A stretch of DNA of 64,000 nt from Hymenoscyphus infarciens (taxonomy: Eukaryota > Ascomycota > Leotiomycetes > Helotiales > Helotiaceae): contig LLCB01000018.1 of assembly GCA_001414345.1 (NCBI GenBank), forward strand, positions 124,001 through 188,000, in the 5' to 3' direction. The translations under genes and the position numbers were made by a program. The notes under the pieces are model-generated. The model did no database searches and was not told where the DNA came from. It saw only the letters and a program-made list of their open reading frames with translations. This document shows, in pieces, positions 23,277 through 35,044 of this stretch (the stretch's first letter is position 1; each line of letters begins with the position of its first letter).

Positions 23277-25114
23277 ATGGTAACCACGATGGTGGGTTAT
23301 ATGGAGGGTACAGAGGGGTCACGGTATGGGCGTCTCGACCTTTTGGGCCTTAATCACGATATTCTGCATCTCATTGTTACTACACTGCGGTCTGAGCATC
23401 CGCGTTCGCTCTTTTCCCTGGCAGCAGTCTCAAAAGCATTTTATAATTTAGTTCTCCCGCAGCTTTTTTATTCCGTTGAGTTATCGGAGAGTTCTTTTCG
23501 GGAACACAACACCAGGCTAATTCCATTTTTAACACGGTTGGAGGACGAAAATGACAACATGCGAAATATGATTCATGAACTGACAATATCGGATGACACT
23601 ACTTCTTCGTTCACTGGAGACACCGTCGATTTCAATATGCTGTTGAGATTACTTGGTAGTGTTGTATCTCTCCATTCCTTAAGGTATGACTCAATGTACA
23701 ACATTTCAAAACAATTCTAATTCCGCAATAGCTGGAACACTTGCAAAGTAATCCCTCGGGAAGTTGTCGAGCTGCTCGAAAATCGCTGGCCAAACGTGAA
23801 AGCTTTCATTCCGAGAGAGACCGAGTCCGGTTTTGGATATGACTATTTTTTAGAGAACCAGCTTCTCGTCTCACCCGTAGTCCATTCGCTGTTTATCCGG
23901 CTGCACAGGGACATTTATGAGGAGGAATTCCAAATACATGAATTGAGCCAACTTATAACACAAAGTACCACCGTACAAAAGCTTGGCCTGGATGTGACTC
24001 CATGCCAATCACGTATTTATCCCGCACGTCGATTATTGCTACGCGGCTGGAGTTCAGGAGCGCCTTGTCAGCTCACAAACCTTGTGAGTCTAAATTTACT
24101 TCAACATGCAGCACCAAACCAATATGGCGACCCGTTGTTGTTGATGGCGACTCGTACAATACTTGCTGAGGCCCCAAAATGGTCGCATCTTAAAGAGCTT
24201 CAACTATGCGGTTTGGAGCCCAATTACGCAATCAGGAATTTAAAGTATCGAGTTCCGAATCTAAAGCACCTAGAATTGGCATACGGAAACAGGGATCCAC
24301 GATATGGCCATGCCACGGTCATAGACGAGTCTAGCGATGAGCTATATCTCGCCCAGAGCTTTGTTTCCCATCTCAGCGGACTTCAAGAACTTCGGGTTGT
24401 CAATGACGTTCCCAAGATCGAGGCAATTTGCCTCGCCATCTTGGAACTACAGGAACTTGAAGCCCTTTCTTTTCACACCCATCTGTTCAATCAGTTGTCT
24501 GCTCAGTCAGCACCTGTCTATATTCCAATCTTTGAAGCGATGCACCTACGACAACTGCAGAAATCCAAGATAAGACACTTGGAACTTGACCTAAGTGTCG
24601 AGGATCTTTCGCTGGTAAGTAATCTCTCCAACGAACACAAAAGCTCAAATCTAATGCGTATGGCTCTTAGCATTGTAGTCAATTACCACTCCGAACCCCT
24701 CCATCCGATAGCTTAATCCAGGTTCTCACGGAATTTACGCGTCTCCAGACTTTAAGGTTTTACGTCACTATTTCTGGCGCGTCCGATTTCACCGAAGAGG
24801 TCCATGAAAGAGCGCCCATGTTATTTGAAGACAAAGCCAGGAGGGCCGTGGAAATCCTGTTCCGAAAACTTTACAATGGCGGAAAGGGAAACGAGTTGTT
24901 GAGGGAAGTGGAATTGTGGTTCACGTTGATTCAGGAAACTATTAGCACACTTAGATGGGAGCAGAAAGTTGTTAAAGTGGACGAGAAGCATCTAAAGGCA
25001 ACTAAAGTTTGCGAACCTTATGAGATTGGTAAGGAAGTCAAGGTTAGGATTGAGATGTTGGATCGTTGGATTAATGAGTATGGAGATTTGAAAGGGTTGG
25101 AGGAAGAGGAATGA
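23277..25114 (+). CDS. F-box protein, about 577 residues
   Basis: Three exons (23277-23683, 23732-24614, 24671-25114) with introns of 48 and 56 bp, both GT-AG, give a continuous product. ATG 23277 was taken as the start. ATG 23289 or 23301 are alternatives. Residues 20-66 (LDLLGLNHDILHLIV onward to FYNLVLPQLFYSVEL) have the hydrophobic spacing of an F-box. The rest contains irregular leucine-rich stretches (LTNLVSLNLLQ, HLKELQLCGLEP, VPNLKHLELAYG, LSGLQELRVVND, IRHLELDLSVEDLSL), suggesting a degenerate LRR substrate platform. The C-terminus is charged and ends in Glu. By analogy it would be an SCF ubiquitin ligase adaptor. The target is unknown, and fungi carry many such lineage-specific F-box genes. 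Confidence 0.7.
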
Positions 25115-25884
25115 TGGGGATTACTATACATTCCGTTTTTCAATCTGAGAGGGAGTTTATTTCGAGCCTGGCTGGAGGGTTCAAAATATTTACGCACGAT
25201 TGGTTGATGAGAATCACGACGTGTACGAGTACCGACCGGTTCCCTTTATGTGAGTAAGTGGATCTACTTCGTATTATGTGTCCAGTAGGGTTAGGCAGAT
25301 CAACCTAGGGCTTACGCATTTTAGGTTCTTATTTTACGAATTGTGAAGTTCTACAAGGACCTGTTTAATTGACTAGAGCACTTATTCTTTGTGATATTGT
25401 TTGCACTGTTCTGTACAACCTTCTTTATGGGCCTAGATTGCTCTACGACCTATCTGCTGAATGCCATTCCCTTTTCGAGTGTCTCGGAGTAGTCAATTGT
25501 TGGGCCCTCTGGCACGGGCAATCTATTTTCATTCCAACAACACGTCTCACCATTCGAGCTCGTATTCTTTTATACTGTTATATTTACGTTATGTATGATT
25601 GGTTTCTACCTGAATGTTCCTGAGGCTGTAATTTCGGAGGAATGCTTACTGCGTTGGTGTGGTGGCGGAGGTGGTTGGTTTTATATTACTGGTGAACGAG
25701 CTGCTGCCCCCAATTGGGTACCGACCGGGACTTCAGGACTTCAGGGGTTCGCCTCCTTTGGTGGGAGCGATACAAAGGCTGGGCATTTCCGATTTTCAAA
25801 GATAGTTCTAGTTTCCCAAATTGTTGTCAGGCTTCGTGTTTGACTTTTGGTTTGGTTTGGACATTCGCTTTTGTTTGTGGCATC
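25115..25884. other. intergenic, may hide a first exon of the next gene
   Basis: No clear gene was recognised. The downstream surface-protein gene has no ATG-led signal peptide in frame, so a 5' exon may lie here. Repeated phrases such as ACTTCAGGACTTCAGG occur near 25730. Confidence 0.35.
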
Positions 25885-26811
25885 ATGAGTTGTTCCATGA
25901 CCTCCTTTTCGCAGGACCATGGAGGGGTATGTTGGATGACAACACAACTCCCGAGCGAGCGACAGAATGAATTCATGAGTGCCTGTTGTCCGGGTGGATC
26001 AAAGATTTTGGATTCGGATGATGGGTGTTTCTTATATTGCGACGTTCGGGATACGAAACAGCAGGATGAATGGAAATACTGTGTAAGGGAAGAATTCTTG
26101 CCTCGAGACTTTTGGGGGATGCATGGCAAGAGGGGGGACGGATTTGGTTGTGTTTATGAGAAGGAGGAGGGTGAGGTTGGGGGAAAGAAAGAATTGAGAG
26201 GTTTTCAAGGGGACTTGGCGATTGCGAAGGCGATTGAGGGGATTCTTGAAGTGGTTGAGACGGTGGTTGTTAGTGTGCCGGTGGGGACTAGGACTTGGAC
26301 TTTGGGACAGGGAAGCACGACATCACAACAGCCTACCGCGACATTGAAACAATCTACATCGATGTCGCAACAAGCCGCTGCAACTGCGAGTGCGAGGCCT
26401 TCATACTTCATCACTACGAATTCTTCTTCTGTTGCTACGAATTCGAGTACTGCATCGAACCTTACCTCTATCACTCTCCCACTGAAGATAAACACGACTT
26501 TATCGAACTCTCCACCCCCTCCTTTTTCAAACAGCACTGGTTCTTCCAATGGAACTGTACTTCCATCACCCATCTATCCAAATACAACCAAGCCGACAAC
26601 CATTCCTGGGAATGGGGATAATCGGCCGACAACCTTGGTTCCTGGGCCTATGAATACTCCAGTGGCTCCAGTTTCTACTGCCCCAACTCCGCATTCAACG
26701 TCGGTCCTGCATGTGCCGGGGACGATTACGAATGAGGGATTGCTAGGGAGGACAGTGTCTGTTGGTTCTCTGGTTGTTTTTGGGCTTTTGGTTTCTGGGT
26801 TTTTGTTGTGA
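25885..26811 (+). CDS. Ser/Thr-rich GPI-anchor-type surface protein, 5' end uncertain
   Basis: The in-frame ATG at 25885 (MSCSMTSFSQDHGGVCW) starts a product of 308 residues. A polypyrimidine stretch followed by CGCAG at 25914 looks like an intron acceptor, so the true first exon with the signal peptide may lie upstream. The hydrophobic stretch just 5' of the ATG in the same frame (LVWTFAFVCG) could also be part of it. The N-terminal region is Cys-rich with CCPGG, DGCFLYC, YCVREEF and FGCVY. A long Ser/Thr/Pro/Asn-rich region with many N-x-T/S sites follows. The last 20 residues are hydrophobic (VSVGSLVVFGLLVSGFLL), as in a GPI attachment signal. This points to a cell-wall or plasma-membrane glycoprotein of unknown role. 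Confidence 0.55.
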   Translation: MSCSMTSFSQDHGGVCWMTTQLPSERQNEFMSACCPGGSKILDSDDGCFLYCDVRDTKQQDEWKYCVREEFLPRDFWGMHGKRGDGFGCVYEKEEGEVGGKKELRGFQGDLAIAKAIEGILEVVETVVVSVPVGTRTWTLGQGSTTSQQPTATLKQSTSMSQQAAATASARPSYFITTNSSSVATNSSTASNLTSITLPLKINTTLSNSPPPPFSNSTGSSNGTVLPSPIYPNTTKPTTIPGNGDNRPTTLVPGPMNTPVAPVSTAPTPHSTSVLHVPGTITNEGLLGRTVSVGSLVVFGLLVSGFLL

Positions 26812-27559
26812 GATGTGTTTGGGTTTCTCATAGGCATACGGGAAAGAGGGTTTGGCGGGGTTCTTGGGGCGCTTGAACTGCTTCGAGTAATGCGAAATTT
26901 CTTCAAGCTGGGAGCTGGCAAGTTTTTGTGCTGTGACCTGATGGACAGGTTGGGGGAGAAAAATTGGCTTTTTGGTATTGGAAAGCGATGGGACTTTTGA
27001 ACTTGCCGGCGGTCAGGATCGTGTTAGATTTATGAAATTGATGACGACAAGTTGGAATGGATTCTTGGGAAAAAATTTCTTGATGTGCTGATAAGTTTGG
27101 CAGGGTAGCGGGTTGAAAAAATAGATAGGCTAGAGGGGTTAGAGTAGAAAGAATCATCGAAATAAATGTTCACCAGGGGGTGTCCGAACTCGTGAGCCAG
27201 TCGCCAAAAGCCCACCAAAAATCAACAAGTTGTAACTTACTTTCCTCAACACTACAACTTGTTATTAGAACTCTAAAGCAACAGTGTCCTTGAATACACT
27301 CTAATCTCTAGGCCTGCCTAGTTTATTTTTTCAATATTGTTCTTTATAGCATTCTCAGCATATAATTTGGTGGGAAATCGCCGGCCCACGAGTTTTGACA
27401 CCCCCTGGTGGTTGGTTACTTGATGAGAATGCTGTGCTATCCTTCCTCCTAGAATCTATTAAGTCGTAATATAAGTCAGGGTAAAATTGAGGGTCGCATT
27501 TTAGGGAGATTTCCCGTGTGAAACGAGGGAGTTGGTAACAATGAAGTGATGGAACCAAA
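26812..27559. other. intergenic, nothing recognised
   Basis: No gene was recognised. The region leads into the truncated hAT-type fragment at 27560. Confidence 0.4.
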
Positions 27560-27785
27560 CAGACTTGGACGGCGATATTACCGGTGACTTTTCGGGGGGG
27601 TCTACGATATTTATCGTATCGTATTAAGTGATCCGATCGATACCGGGTTTCTAAGGATAACCGATAATATCGGCGGGGAAAAAATGGTTAATCGGAAGGA
27701 TAATAGTTCTTCCGGCCGAGAGCTAGTAGAATGTTTAGTCTAAAAATAAAGATAAAGTCACATGATTTTAATAGTTTACTCTGAA
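27560..27785. mobile_element. truncated left end of a hAT-type element
   Basis: Starts CAGACTTGGACGGCGATA and aligns over about 220 bp with the left end of the complete element at 48741, sharing for example ATTTATCGTATCGTATTAAG. Alignment is lost around 27785 and no matching right terminus was found, so this is a deletion derivative. This copy keeps many C and G bases that are T and A in the other copy (for example CCGGGTT against CCGGATT, AGTGATCC against AGTAATCC), so it has been hit less by RIP. Confidence 0.7.
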
Positions 27786-28463
27786 GTGGAGATGTGGGAT
27801 GAAATGATACTTTACGAGCAGTCGTGTCAGCACAACATATATTGGTGGCCCTTTTGAGTGTTCTATTATTGTTTTTGCTGCTATTATTCTTGATGGATGA
27901 TTGGAGTCGTGTGGCTAAATAATGTTGAAGGGTTGCACGAAGAGAAGAAAACTTCAACCTCCTCTACGATATACTTTTTCTTTTCTGGACGAGCATACTG
28001 GATAACATCATTTACAATTGTACTTCATAAACTTCTTATGAGAATGATAGATCTGTATTCCTCAGGCTTTTGTTTTTTCCAGCTCCCTCCTCGGTAGTTG
28101 AAAAGGGGGTATTCGCTTAACCAAACCGAGAATCTATTTTCAACGAGCCCATCATACAGGAGACTCCGAGCCAGTGCATCTAGAACAGGTGTTAGAAGCT
28201 TAGCTTTCCCTAACATGTAATCGCCAACCAGCCTTGAGTTGGTAGTGATTTTACTAGGATTAGGGTCACTAAAATTATATAGAAAACAAAATTAGTTTTC
28301 CAAAATTCCAAATTTCCGTAGGAAAATGGGTTGAACGTAGATATGAGCTCATAAATCTTCGTACTAAGTACTTACTAAGTCAAACGTTAATTGCACTCTA
28401 CAAAGATGCGGCCATCATGCCGCGAACCCACTCCCTAGAATATTCCGCCCAACAACCAACTCG
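27786..28463. other. intergenic, nothing recognised
   Basis: No gene, repeat end or RNA was recognised. Confidence 0.35.
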
Positions 28464-28712
28464 ATGGACAGTGTCTACAACGTCGCTAATAGTAACGGAT
28501 ATAGCGCAGAGGCATCTGTTTACTTGCTCGACGCCAGCATCTCTGATAGACTCGTAGAATACATCACCGTTGATGTAAACAGTCCTACTGCGGCTTTAGC
28601 CGTCAGTGGAAACACCGTCAACCCTCTTAGTGTCATCCCAACTGTCAGTGTTGCTGAGAGCTTCAGAGCTCAAGCCATAAACATCGACAAGGCAGCCGGA
28701 TATAGACAGTAA
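28464..28712 (+). CDS. hypothetical small ORF, 82 residues
   Basis: Open frame from ATG 28464, beginning MDSVYNVANSNGYSAE and ending QAINIDKAAGYRQ. Composition is protein-like (balanced, few rare runs), without signal peptide or membrane segment. No family was recognised and no intron is needed. It may be a small gene or the tail of a lost one. Confidence 0.25.
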   Translation: MDSVYNVANSNGYSAEASVYLLDASISDRLVEYITVDVNSPTAALAVSGNTVNPLSVIPTVSVAESFRAQAINIDKAAGYRQ

Positions 28713-29431
28713 ATTGTTTTGTTAGGATTGTTATTTATATAGTATAACGAAGATAGAGGGGTATTTTATTTCTTAGAGTAAGAGCATCTTCAATTTAGCG
28801 TGTATAGGATAGGAAAAGGGAAAGCATTTAGGCCATTCATTCTTTTAGCAAACGTACACTCGAACACACATGAAGAATATTCTTTTCCCCTTTAAACTTC
28901 AATTCTTTCTCAAGTTTCAACTACTTGAAAGTAACACTCCAAAAAGTTGTAATCCGCCGTTAAATCATGTGACTCACATTGCGGCAGAACCTTGCAAATT
29001 GTGAGCTATTTTTAGTGACCCGGTTGCTTTCCCAATCAAGACGGCACAATATTACACCCTGACAACACCACATGCCTTGAAGTTCTTGGAATACCTCAAG
29101 TCATGATATGCTACTTTCAGTCTAAGTGTTTCGAGAGTTAGGACAGTGATGTTTGGTCGGTCCGTCAAGTGACATGATAGTTTATTCTGCTAGATGAGAA
29201 TTTTCTGTTTAGTGACTGAAGCTCGAGATCTCTGGAGAGGTGTTTCACGAACGCCACAATCCCGATGGACGATAATGATTGGAACGCGGGAAGTTCTTGG
29301 CTTCAGCCTCAGCTGAGCTTGCTTCTTTCGAGAAATCGTGCCTCACTCTTTTGAGTTTTATATACAGTTCTCGTCCTAAACGCCTCTGATCTTCTGGGCC
29401 CGCGTCTTGCCATCCCTTGTTGTCTCATGAA
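28713..29431. other. intergenic upstream of the Gln/Pro-rich gene
   Basis: No gene recognised. The final part should hold the promoter and leader of the following gene. Confidence 0.35.
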
Positions 29432-32400
29432 ATGTCGTCCAACAACATTAGTGGCATGTTTAAGAGTTTGAAAACGGAAGTTGGGAAACTGGTGCAACCA
29501 CGTCCCCGGCAACCAGGAACTCAGCAACAGCGGCCGCTCCAACCTCACGGCCAGCAACAGCAGCAATATTCTCAAGGGGCTGTTTATACTACAGGCAGTC
29601 AGCCACAACAAAGTCAACATTACGCTCAGGTTCAATTTCCACCGACCCAACCTCAACAGCAGCAACCGCAAAATATCCAGTATGTCTCGTCACCCCAAAT
29701 ACAACAGCAGTATCCCCAATTGGCTCAAGGCCAAGTTTATTCCCCAACCCCACAACCTCAAATGCAGAGCCAATTCCAGGCGCCTCACACGAACCCTCCT
29801 CAAGCCCAATTTCAACAACATGCGCCTACCCCACAGCCCCAAGCCGTGACTTCCCCACATCAGATGCAAGCCCAATTTCAACCTCAATATCAAGTGCAAC
29901 AAAGTGCTCCTGTTTTTCAGTATCAGAGCCCAGGCCAATTTCAGTCTTCCGCCCCCCAGATTCAGCAAAACTCTCAAATTTACCAACAGCCGCCTGTTAC
30001 TTATTCCCCTGCACCTTTTAACATACAAGACCAAGGAAGAAGACAGTCTCAAATTATTAATCAGCCTCAACAATTCCAATCCCAAGCTACAACTCCTCAG
30101 CCCTACCAAAATGTCTCACAAGCCTCCATACAGCAAACCCCGCCTCAAAGCCAAGTACAGTCTCCGGTTGCGTCACTTGCGCGGCTATCTATCTACAACC
30201 AATCTCCTGTACATCAGCAGCAACCAATGTCAACTGTTACAGGCCCTCAAAACTATCAACCAGTACCCCCAATAGGCCCGCCTCTCTCACACCTAGTCCA
30301 GAACCCGCCACCCGGGAACTATATCTATCAACCTCAAGCCACACCGGAGCAGCAGTATATGGGCTCGCCTACACCGGCAACTACTATGGCCCAAATTCAT
30401 CAACAAGTTCATCAACAATTCGCAACAACACAACAACAACAGATATACAGCCAAATTCCGCCTGCTGGATCACCTGTGCCTCAATTTAATCAATACCAGC
30501 CTGTCAAGCAGCAATACGGTCAACAAATCCAGTCTCAAGTTCATACACCTTCTCCCACCCAAATTTCACCTCAACCAAATCGTCAAAGCCAACAGTACAT
30601 TCCTTCTCCCATGCAAACGCCTGTTCAGACACCGGCTCTACCTCTACAATACAACATATCTCCTGGCCAGGCCTCGGTTCAACACATACAGCCGCAATAC
30701 AATACGCCATCCCCGCAAGCTTATCAAGCCACCCCATCAAATATGCCAACTACTTGCTCCCAGCCGATTCAGACTCCGTCTCCTGTGACGCAGTTTCAAC
30801 AAGTTGCCTCACCAATTCAGCAGTCTAGTCCTCAAAATTCGTCACCGCAGTCACAATTTCATAGCCAGGTTCGAAACTCGATTCGACGAAAACCCCATCC
30901 AGCACAATCCCCCACGCCACCACAGCTCTCACAGGCTGCACCTCAACCGGCCAGCTCACCACATACTTCTATTCAAAATCAAATCCCCCCAACTCCGGCA
31001 GAGTACCAATCTCAACTTCAAAACATTACACCTCCAATTCAAGCACAACTTACCTCTCCACCAAATGACCCTTCGCTCTACCATTCGCAAAACCCTGGAG
31101 GTACGCCAACTATTCAAGCACAGCTTACCTCGCCCCCAAACGACCCTTCATTGTATCAATTTCATACACAAGAACAACCAATAGAGCTTTCAGCTCAGTC
31201 CGAACATCAAGTTCAAAATGTTCCCGTGCAACAAAATACGAGTATTAAATCTCAGAATGTACCCCCAGAGATGGATCCCCCGCAAATCGAGAGCGAATTT
31301 AAGTCTATTGAAACTATTGCTCCAAAACCAATACACCCACCAGCGCCTATTCAGCAATATGCACCATCTCCGCCACCTCTGATACCACAGAAGGAAACCT
31401 CGGAGAACCCTCTAGAAGCAACTATACATCTTTCAAATTCTGGTATTCCTCCAATTCCGTCTCAGATCGTCAATGCAAATCCACCGCAAGCAACGGAGCC
31501 TCTGGTGGTAAGCCAGCCCATCACTACTGAATCCCAAGTTAAACCCATAAGCGCCCAGTCAGGGGCCAATCCGGAAGGCTTGTCTGTCCAAACTCAAACA
31601 ACACAAGTTCCGGAATCTGAAGCAATTAAGCCTCTCCCCCACTATCAAGCATTTTCGCCATCTTCGCAGCTTCAGCCCCTACCACAAAGTGAAAACATGC
31701 CCACCCATTTCCAAGGGCCTGCTGCATATCCCATCCACCCCGAAGGCCAACATCAATATCAGCCTTATTCACCAGCGGGTGCTTCAAAGCCATCAGATAC
31801 TCGAGGTTATTTCCCACCAAACCAACCCCAAGTCCCTCCTGGACCTCAGTCTACAAATGTCTACCAATTTTATGCTCCCAACATAGCAACAGAAAATAGA
31901 GTGCCTATTCCCCCACTTGGACCGCCTCCTCTTCATTTGCAAAATCAAACTCCACCGCCGGGGTTTGGGCCTCGAGAAACACAGCCGCAAAGTCAAGTCC
32001 AGGAGTCAACTCAAACCGAGGATGTTTCTCAACCGCAGAATGTAGCTCAACCTCGGGAAGTATCTCGGGCAGTGGAAATGGCCCAAGACCATTCGAATCT
32101 GCCTCTCTGTTCAGGCAAAAAACCGGCACTGACAAAGTACACCAAGTTCTATGTGCCAACAAATACTCTAGTCCCCAGATTAGACCCCGCAGTCCAAGAG
32201 CTATCCCACGAAATTTGCGAGACATGCTACAAAACCTACTTGATGCCCATACCAAGCTTTTCCGCCGCTTTCGAATTATACAATTCGCCAGATAGCCCCA
32301 AACAGGATAGCGAAGATGTTCCGGTTCCTTCTTCGAGAGCAATGTGTCAGTTTGGTCTCTACCCATCCTTGTCAGGAACGTTTCGTGGTGACTGTATACC

Positions 32401-34205
32401 CCGAAATAGCCTCACAGCTTTCACTTCTTCGATCCAGACGCTTAATTCACTTCCTCCATGCCCCGGGAACGATCCGATGGATGGTGGTGAGTATTATACC
32501 TCTCTCGCCATACATGGGTGTTCTTTCTGTGCTAGGTGCTTTGATATTTACATCAAACCGTCACCATTCGGTTCTCACTTCACAATGAAGCTCAACCGGC
32601 CCGGCCAAAAGTGGACTTGTGATAATGGAAGAAACCCAGGCTTTCCATCCCGGCTCCTGGAAGCTCATTTGAAGAAGCCGACACCCGACTTCAATTATTT
32701 CGCACAGGAACTGCGTGAAAGTCTTCAAGTTTTACCTTGTGTAGGAGTAGAAAAACCACTTCCAACCGGTTCTGATGGAGAGCTTATTGTCTACTCTATG
32801 CCAGGAACAGATATGACAGTTTGCTTGGAGTGCTTCTACAACCGAGTCAAGATGACGCCGCTGCAGCAACACTTTGCCTTAGCTGTGCACGATCCAACTA
32901 CCACGGCTATCGTTTGTGACCTCGCATCCGGTGTCTCCAAATTCCTTTTCATGGTTGCACTAAAAGCCAATGATATAAACATATGGCACCAAGCTCTCCA
33001 AAAATTCAACCGTCTTCCGAAGTGTGAAGGCATAAAAGGGGTAGACGAAGAAATTATCGAGCAGGAAAGTGCACATTTCGGCGAAGACGCAAAATGGTAT
33101 CACGTCTCCGCATACCCAAACATCGAAGCGTGTCCCTCTTGCTTCCATGCCATCATCACTCCTCTGGGTGCCTCTCATCTCTTCACGCCCATCACCCGCC
33201 AACTCCGCGCCGGTGTCGTTCGAACATGTAATTTCTCTGTTGGAAACGAAGGAATCATATCTTCAGATCCCGAAGACTTCCCCAACACCCTCGAATTTCG
33301 TGGTTTCATCCTTCGACACCTCCTGGAAATAGCATGGGAATCCAACCATCAAGATTTCGCCCCTTTTCTCTCAATCACCAAATCCCTAAGCGAATGCGCG
33401 CCACCTTGCGGCTCCAACGCACGAGGATACAAGAGTCCAAATGGGAGACAATGGTTCGGACATGTTGCCACTAATGCAGCCGATGATAATGATACAACGA
33501 TAGTTATGTGCCAAGAATGCTACGAAACACACGTTAAAGACACCTGTCTTGAACCATTTCTAGGGCGCGATTTGACGGCTGAGGTCTATGCTAATGATGT
33601 TCACAATCAGAAGGAGGCGTTTTGTGGGCCCTTCTCCAAGGTTTCTAAGGGGGCGTTGAAGAGGGCGAGGGATGAAAACGATTGGACTGTTTTTGCGAGG
33701 CATTGGAATAATAGGCAGAGGATTAGGGATGCGACGTTGCCGTTGATTAAGATGTTGCAAGTGGAGTTTGAGAGTCAGAATTTGTTGAAGATGAGTGGTA
33801 TGTATCGTCCGCATATTTAGTTGTGCCCTTGCTAATAGGCGTTTTCTTGTAGCTATGCAGAGTGCTATGGTGGTTCAAGGGGGAGCCAGTATCGCTGAGG
33901 CTGTTGGGACTGATGGTTATAATCACGGAAACTCAGTTGTAAGTTATCTAATTCTCTTTCTTGGATATGGACTTTGTTACTGACGGGCTATTCATGAAGG
34001 CCGGGTATGGCTTCCAATCCTCAGCGGGTATTGATGCTGCAATGTGGCAGAAGGTGTGCATTCCCCTTTATCTTTGCTTCATGAAACGAAGTAACCAGTA
34101 GCTGACTTGCTTCTCAATTAGGATGCAGATAATACGAAATGGGGTGATGCTTCACATGTGATGAAAATTGCGATGTTGGAGAGCCAGTGGAAAGAAGTAG
34201 AATAA
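29432..34205 (+). CDS. large Gln/Pro-rich protein with five Cys-pair modules
   Basis: Four exons (29432-33797, 33853-33938, 34000-34053, 34122-34205) with three short GT-AG introns encode about 1529 residues. ATG 29432 opens MSSNNISGMFKSLKTEVGK. Residues 40 to about 880 are low-complexity, rich in Gln, Pro, Ser and Tyr, and likely disordered. One 25-residue unit containing QAQLTSPPNDPSLY is tandemly duplicated (period 75 bp, first bases 31037 and 31112). From about residue 890 the sequence becomes ordered and contains five pairs of the form C-x2-C-[YF]: CETCY 929, CARCF about 1034, CLECF 1131, CPSCF 1234, CQECY 1360. Each is usually followed by I/V-x-P and preceded by a Leu-Pro-x-C segment. 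The spacing is about 100 residues. The last exons encode a short conserved-looking tail (GYGFQSSAGIDAAMWQK). The family resembles uncharacterised ascomycete proteins. A metal-binding or disulfide-linked repeat is possible, and the function is unknown. Confidence 0.7.
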
Positions 34206-35044
34206 TAATTTACTACTTAGTGGAGAAATGTAGCATAAGTGACAGATCACAGATCAGGAGCTTATGGCTGGGCCCGGTGAAATACGTGAAAGTAATCTCT
34301 TATGTGGTGTGGTAATAAACGTCTGAAGAGAGAAGGGGAGAGTGCGGAGCACTCGTAACTACCTATCTACAGGTCCGCCACTAGTGTGGTCACGTGTCAT
34401 TCCCGCAACAAGAAAACAGTCCATGGCTTCCAAGATATTTCGTCCGATAAATGTTATATCATTTTGTTCTCTCAGGTGGAAAGGGACACTGAAGTCTATT
34501 GCTAGTGAATTCGAGGCCTGCATTTGTTGGTCGTCTATTAGTTATTCAAATAGCTCCGCCCTGATGCTCTGCTAACTCAAGAGGAGAGAGAGAAGCTGGT
34601 TTGGGGAGCCGCCGCGTCTCCAAGCCCAATCCTCCCGAGGGTTTTGAGTTTGAGGTCGTTAGGACAAAATTTACAACCACAAACACAGCCTCGGATTGCT
34701 GGGTCGATCTCTCTTCCATTGAGAGAGAGAACGCTCTTAGTAACACATTCCAGGTTCAGACCCGACAGTTTCGAAATGCTCAAGTCACGCTTAATTCACG
34801 GGAACAAGTCTATACAGCCCTGCAAGATTGTTTTGTTTCATCTCGAGGTCATTTCCCTTATCAAACGCAAAAAGCCACTGACGAGTCCCGTGTCTCAGAT
34901 TACTCAGATCTAAGCAATTCCAGAAACGCGTGAAGTGACCGGCACAAAATCAACATAACACCGCCATTTCCCCCTTCCTTCATTCTCCGGAAAAATCAAA
35001 TCAAAAACGAAAATTCTCAACAAAATACCAGGAGGACCAAAAAG
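34206..35044. other. intergenic, 5' part of next gene unresolved
   Basis: The frame of the next gene is open without an ATG back to about 34940, so its first exon may lie in this stretch. Frames at 34601-34933 have no recognised resemblance. Confidence 0.3.

Noticed and set aside
29690..30110. Leu/Arg-rich antisense frame opposite the Gln/Pro-rich gene
   Set aside because: Mirror image of the CAG/CAA-rich coding strand. No independent evidence of a gene.
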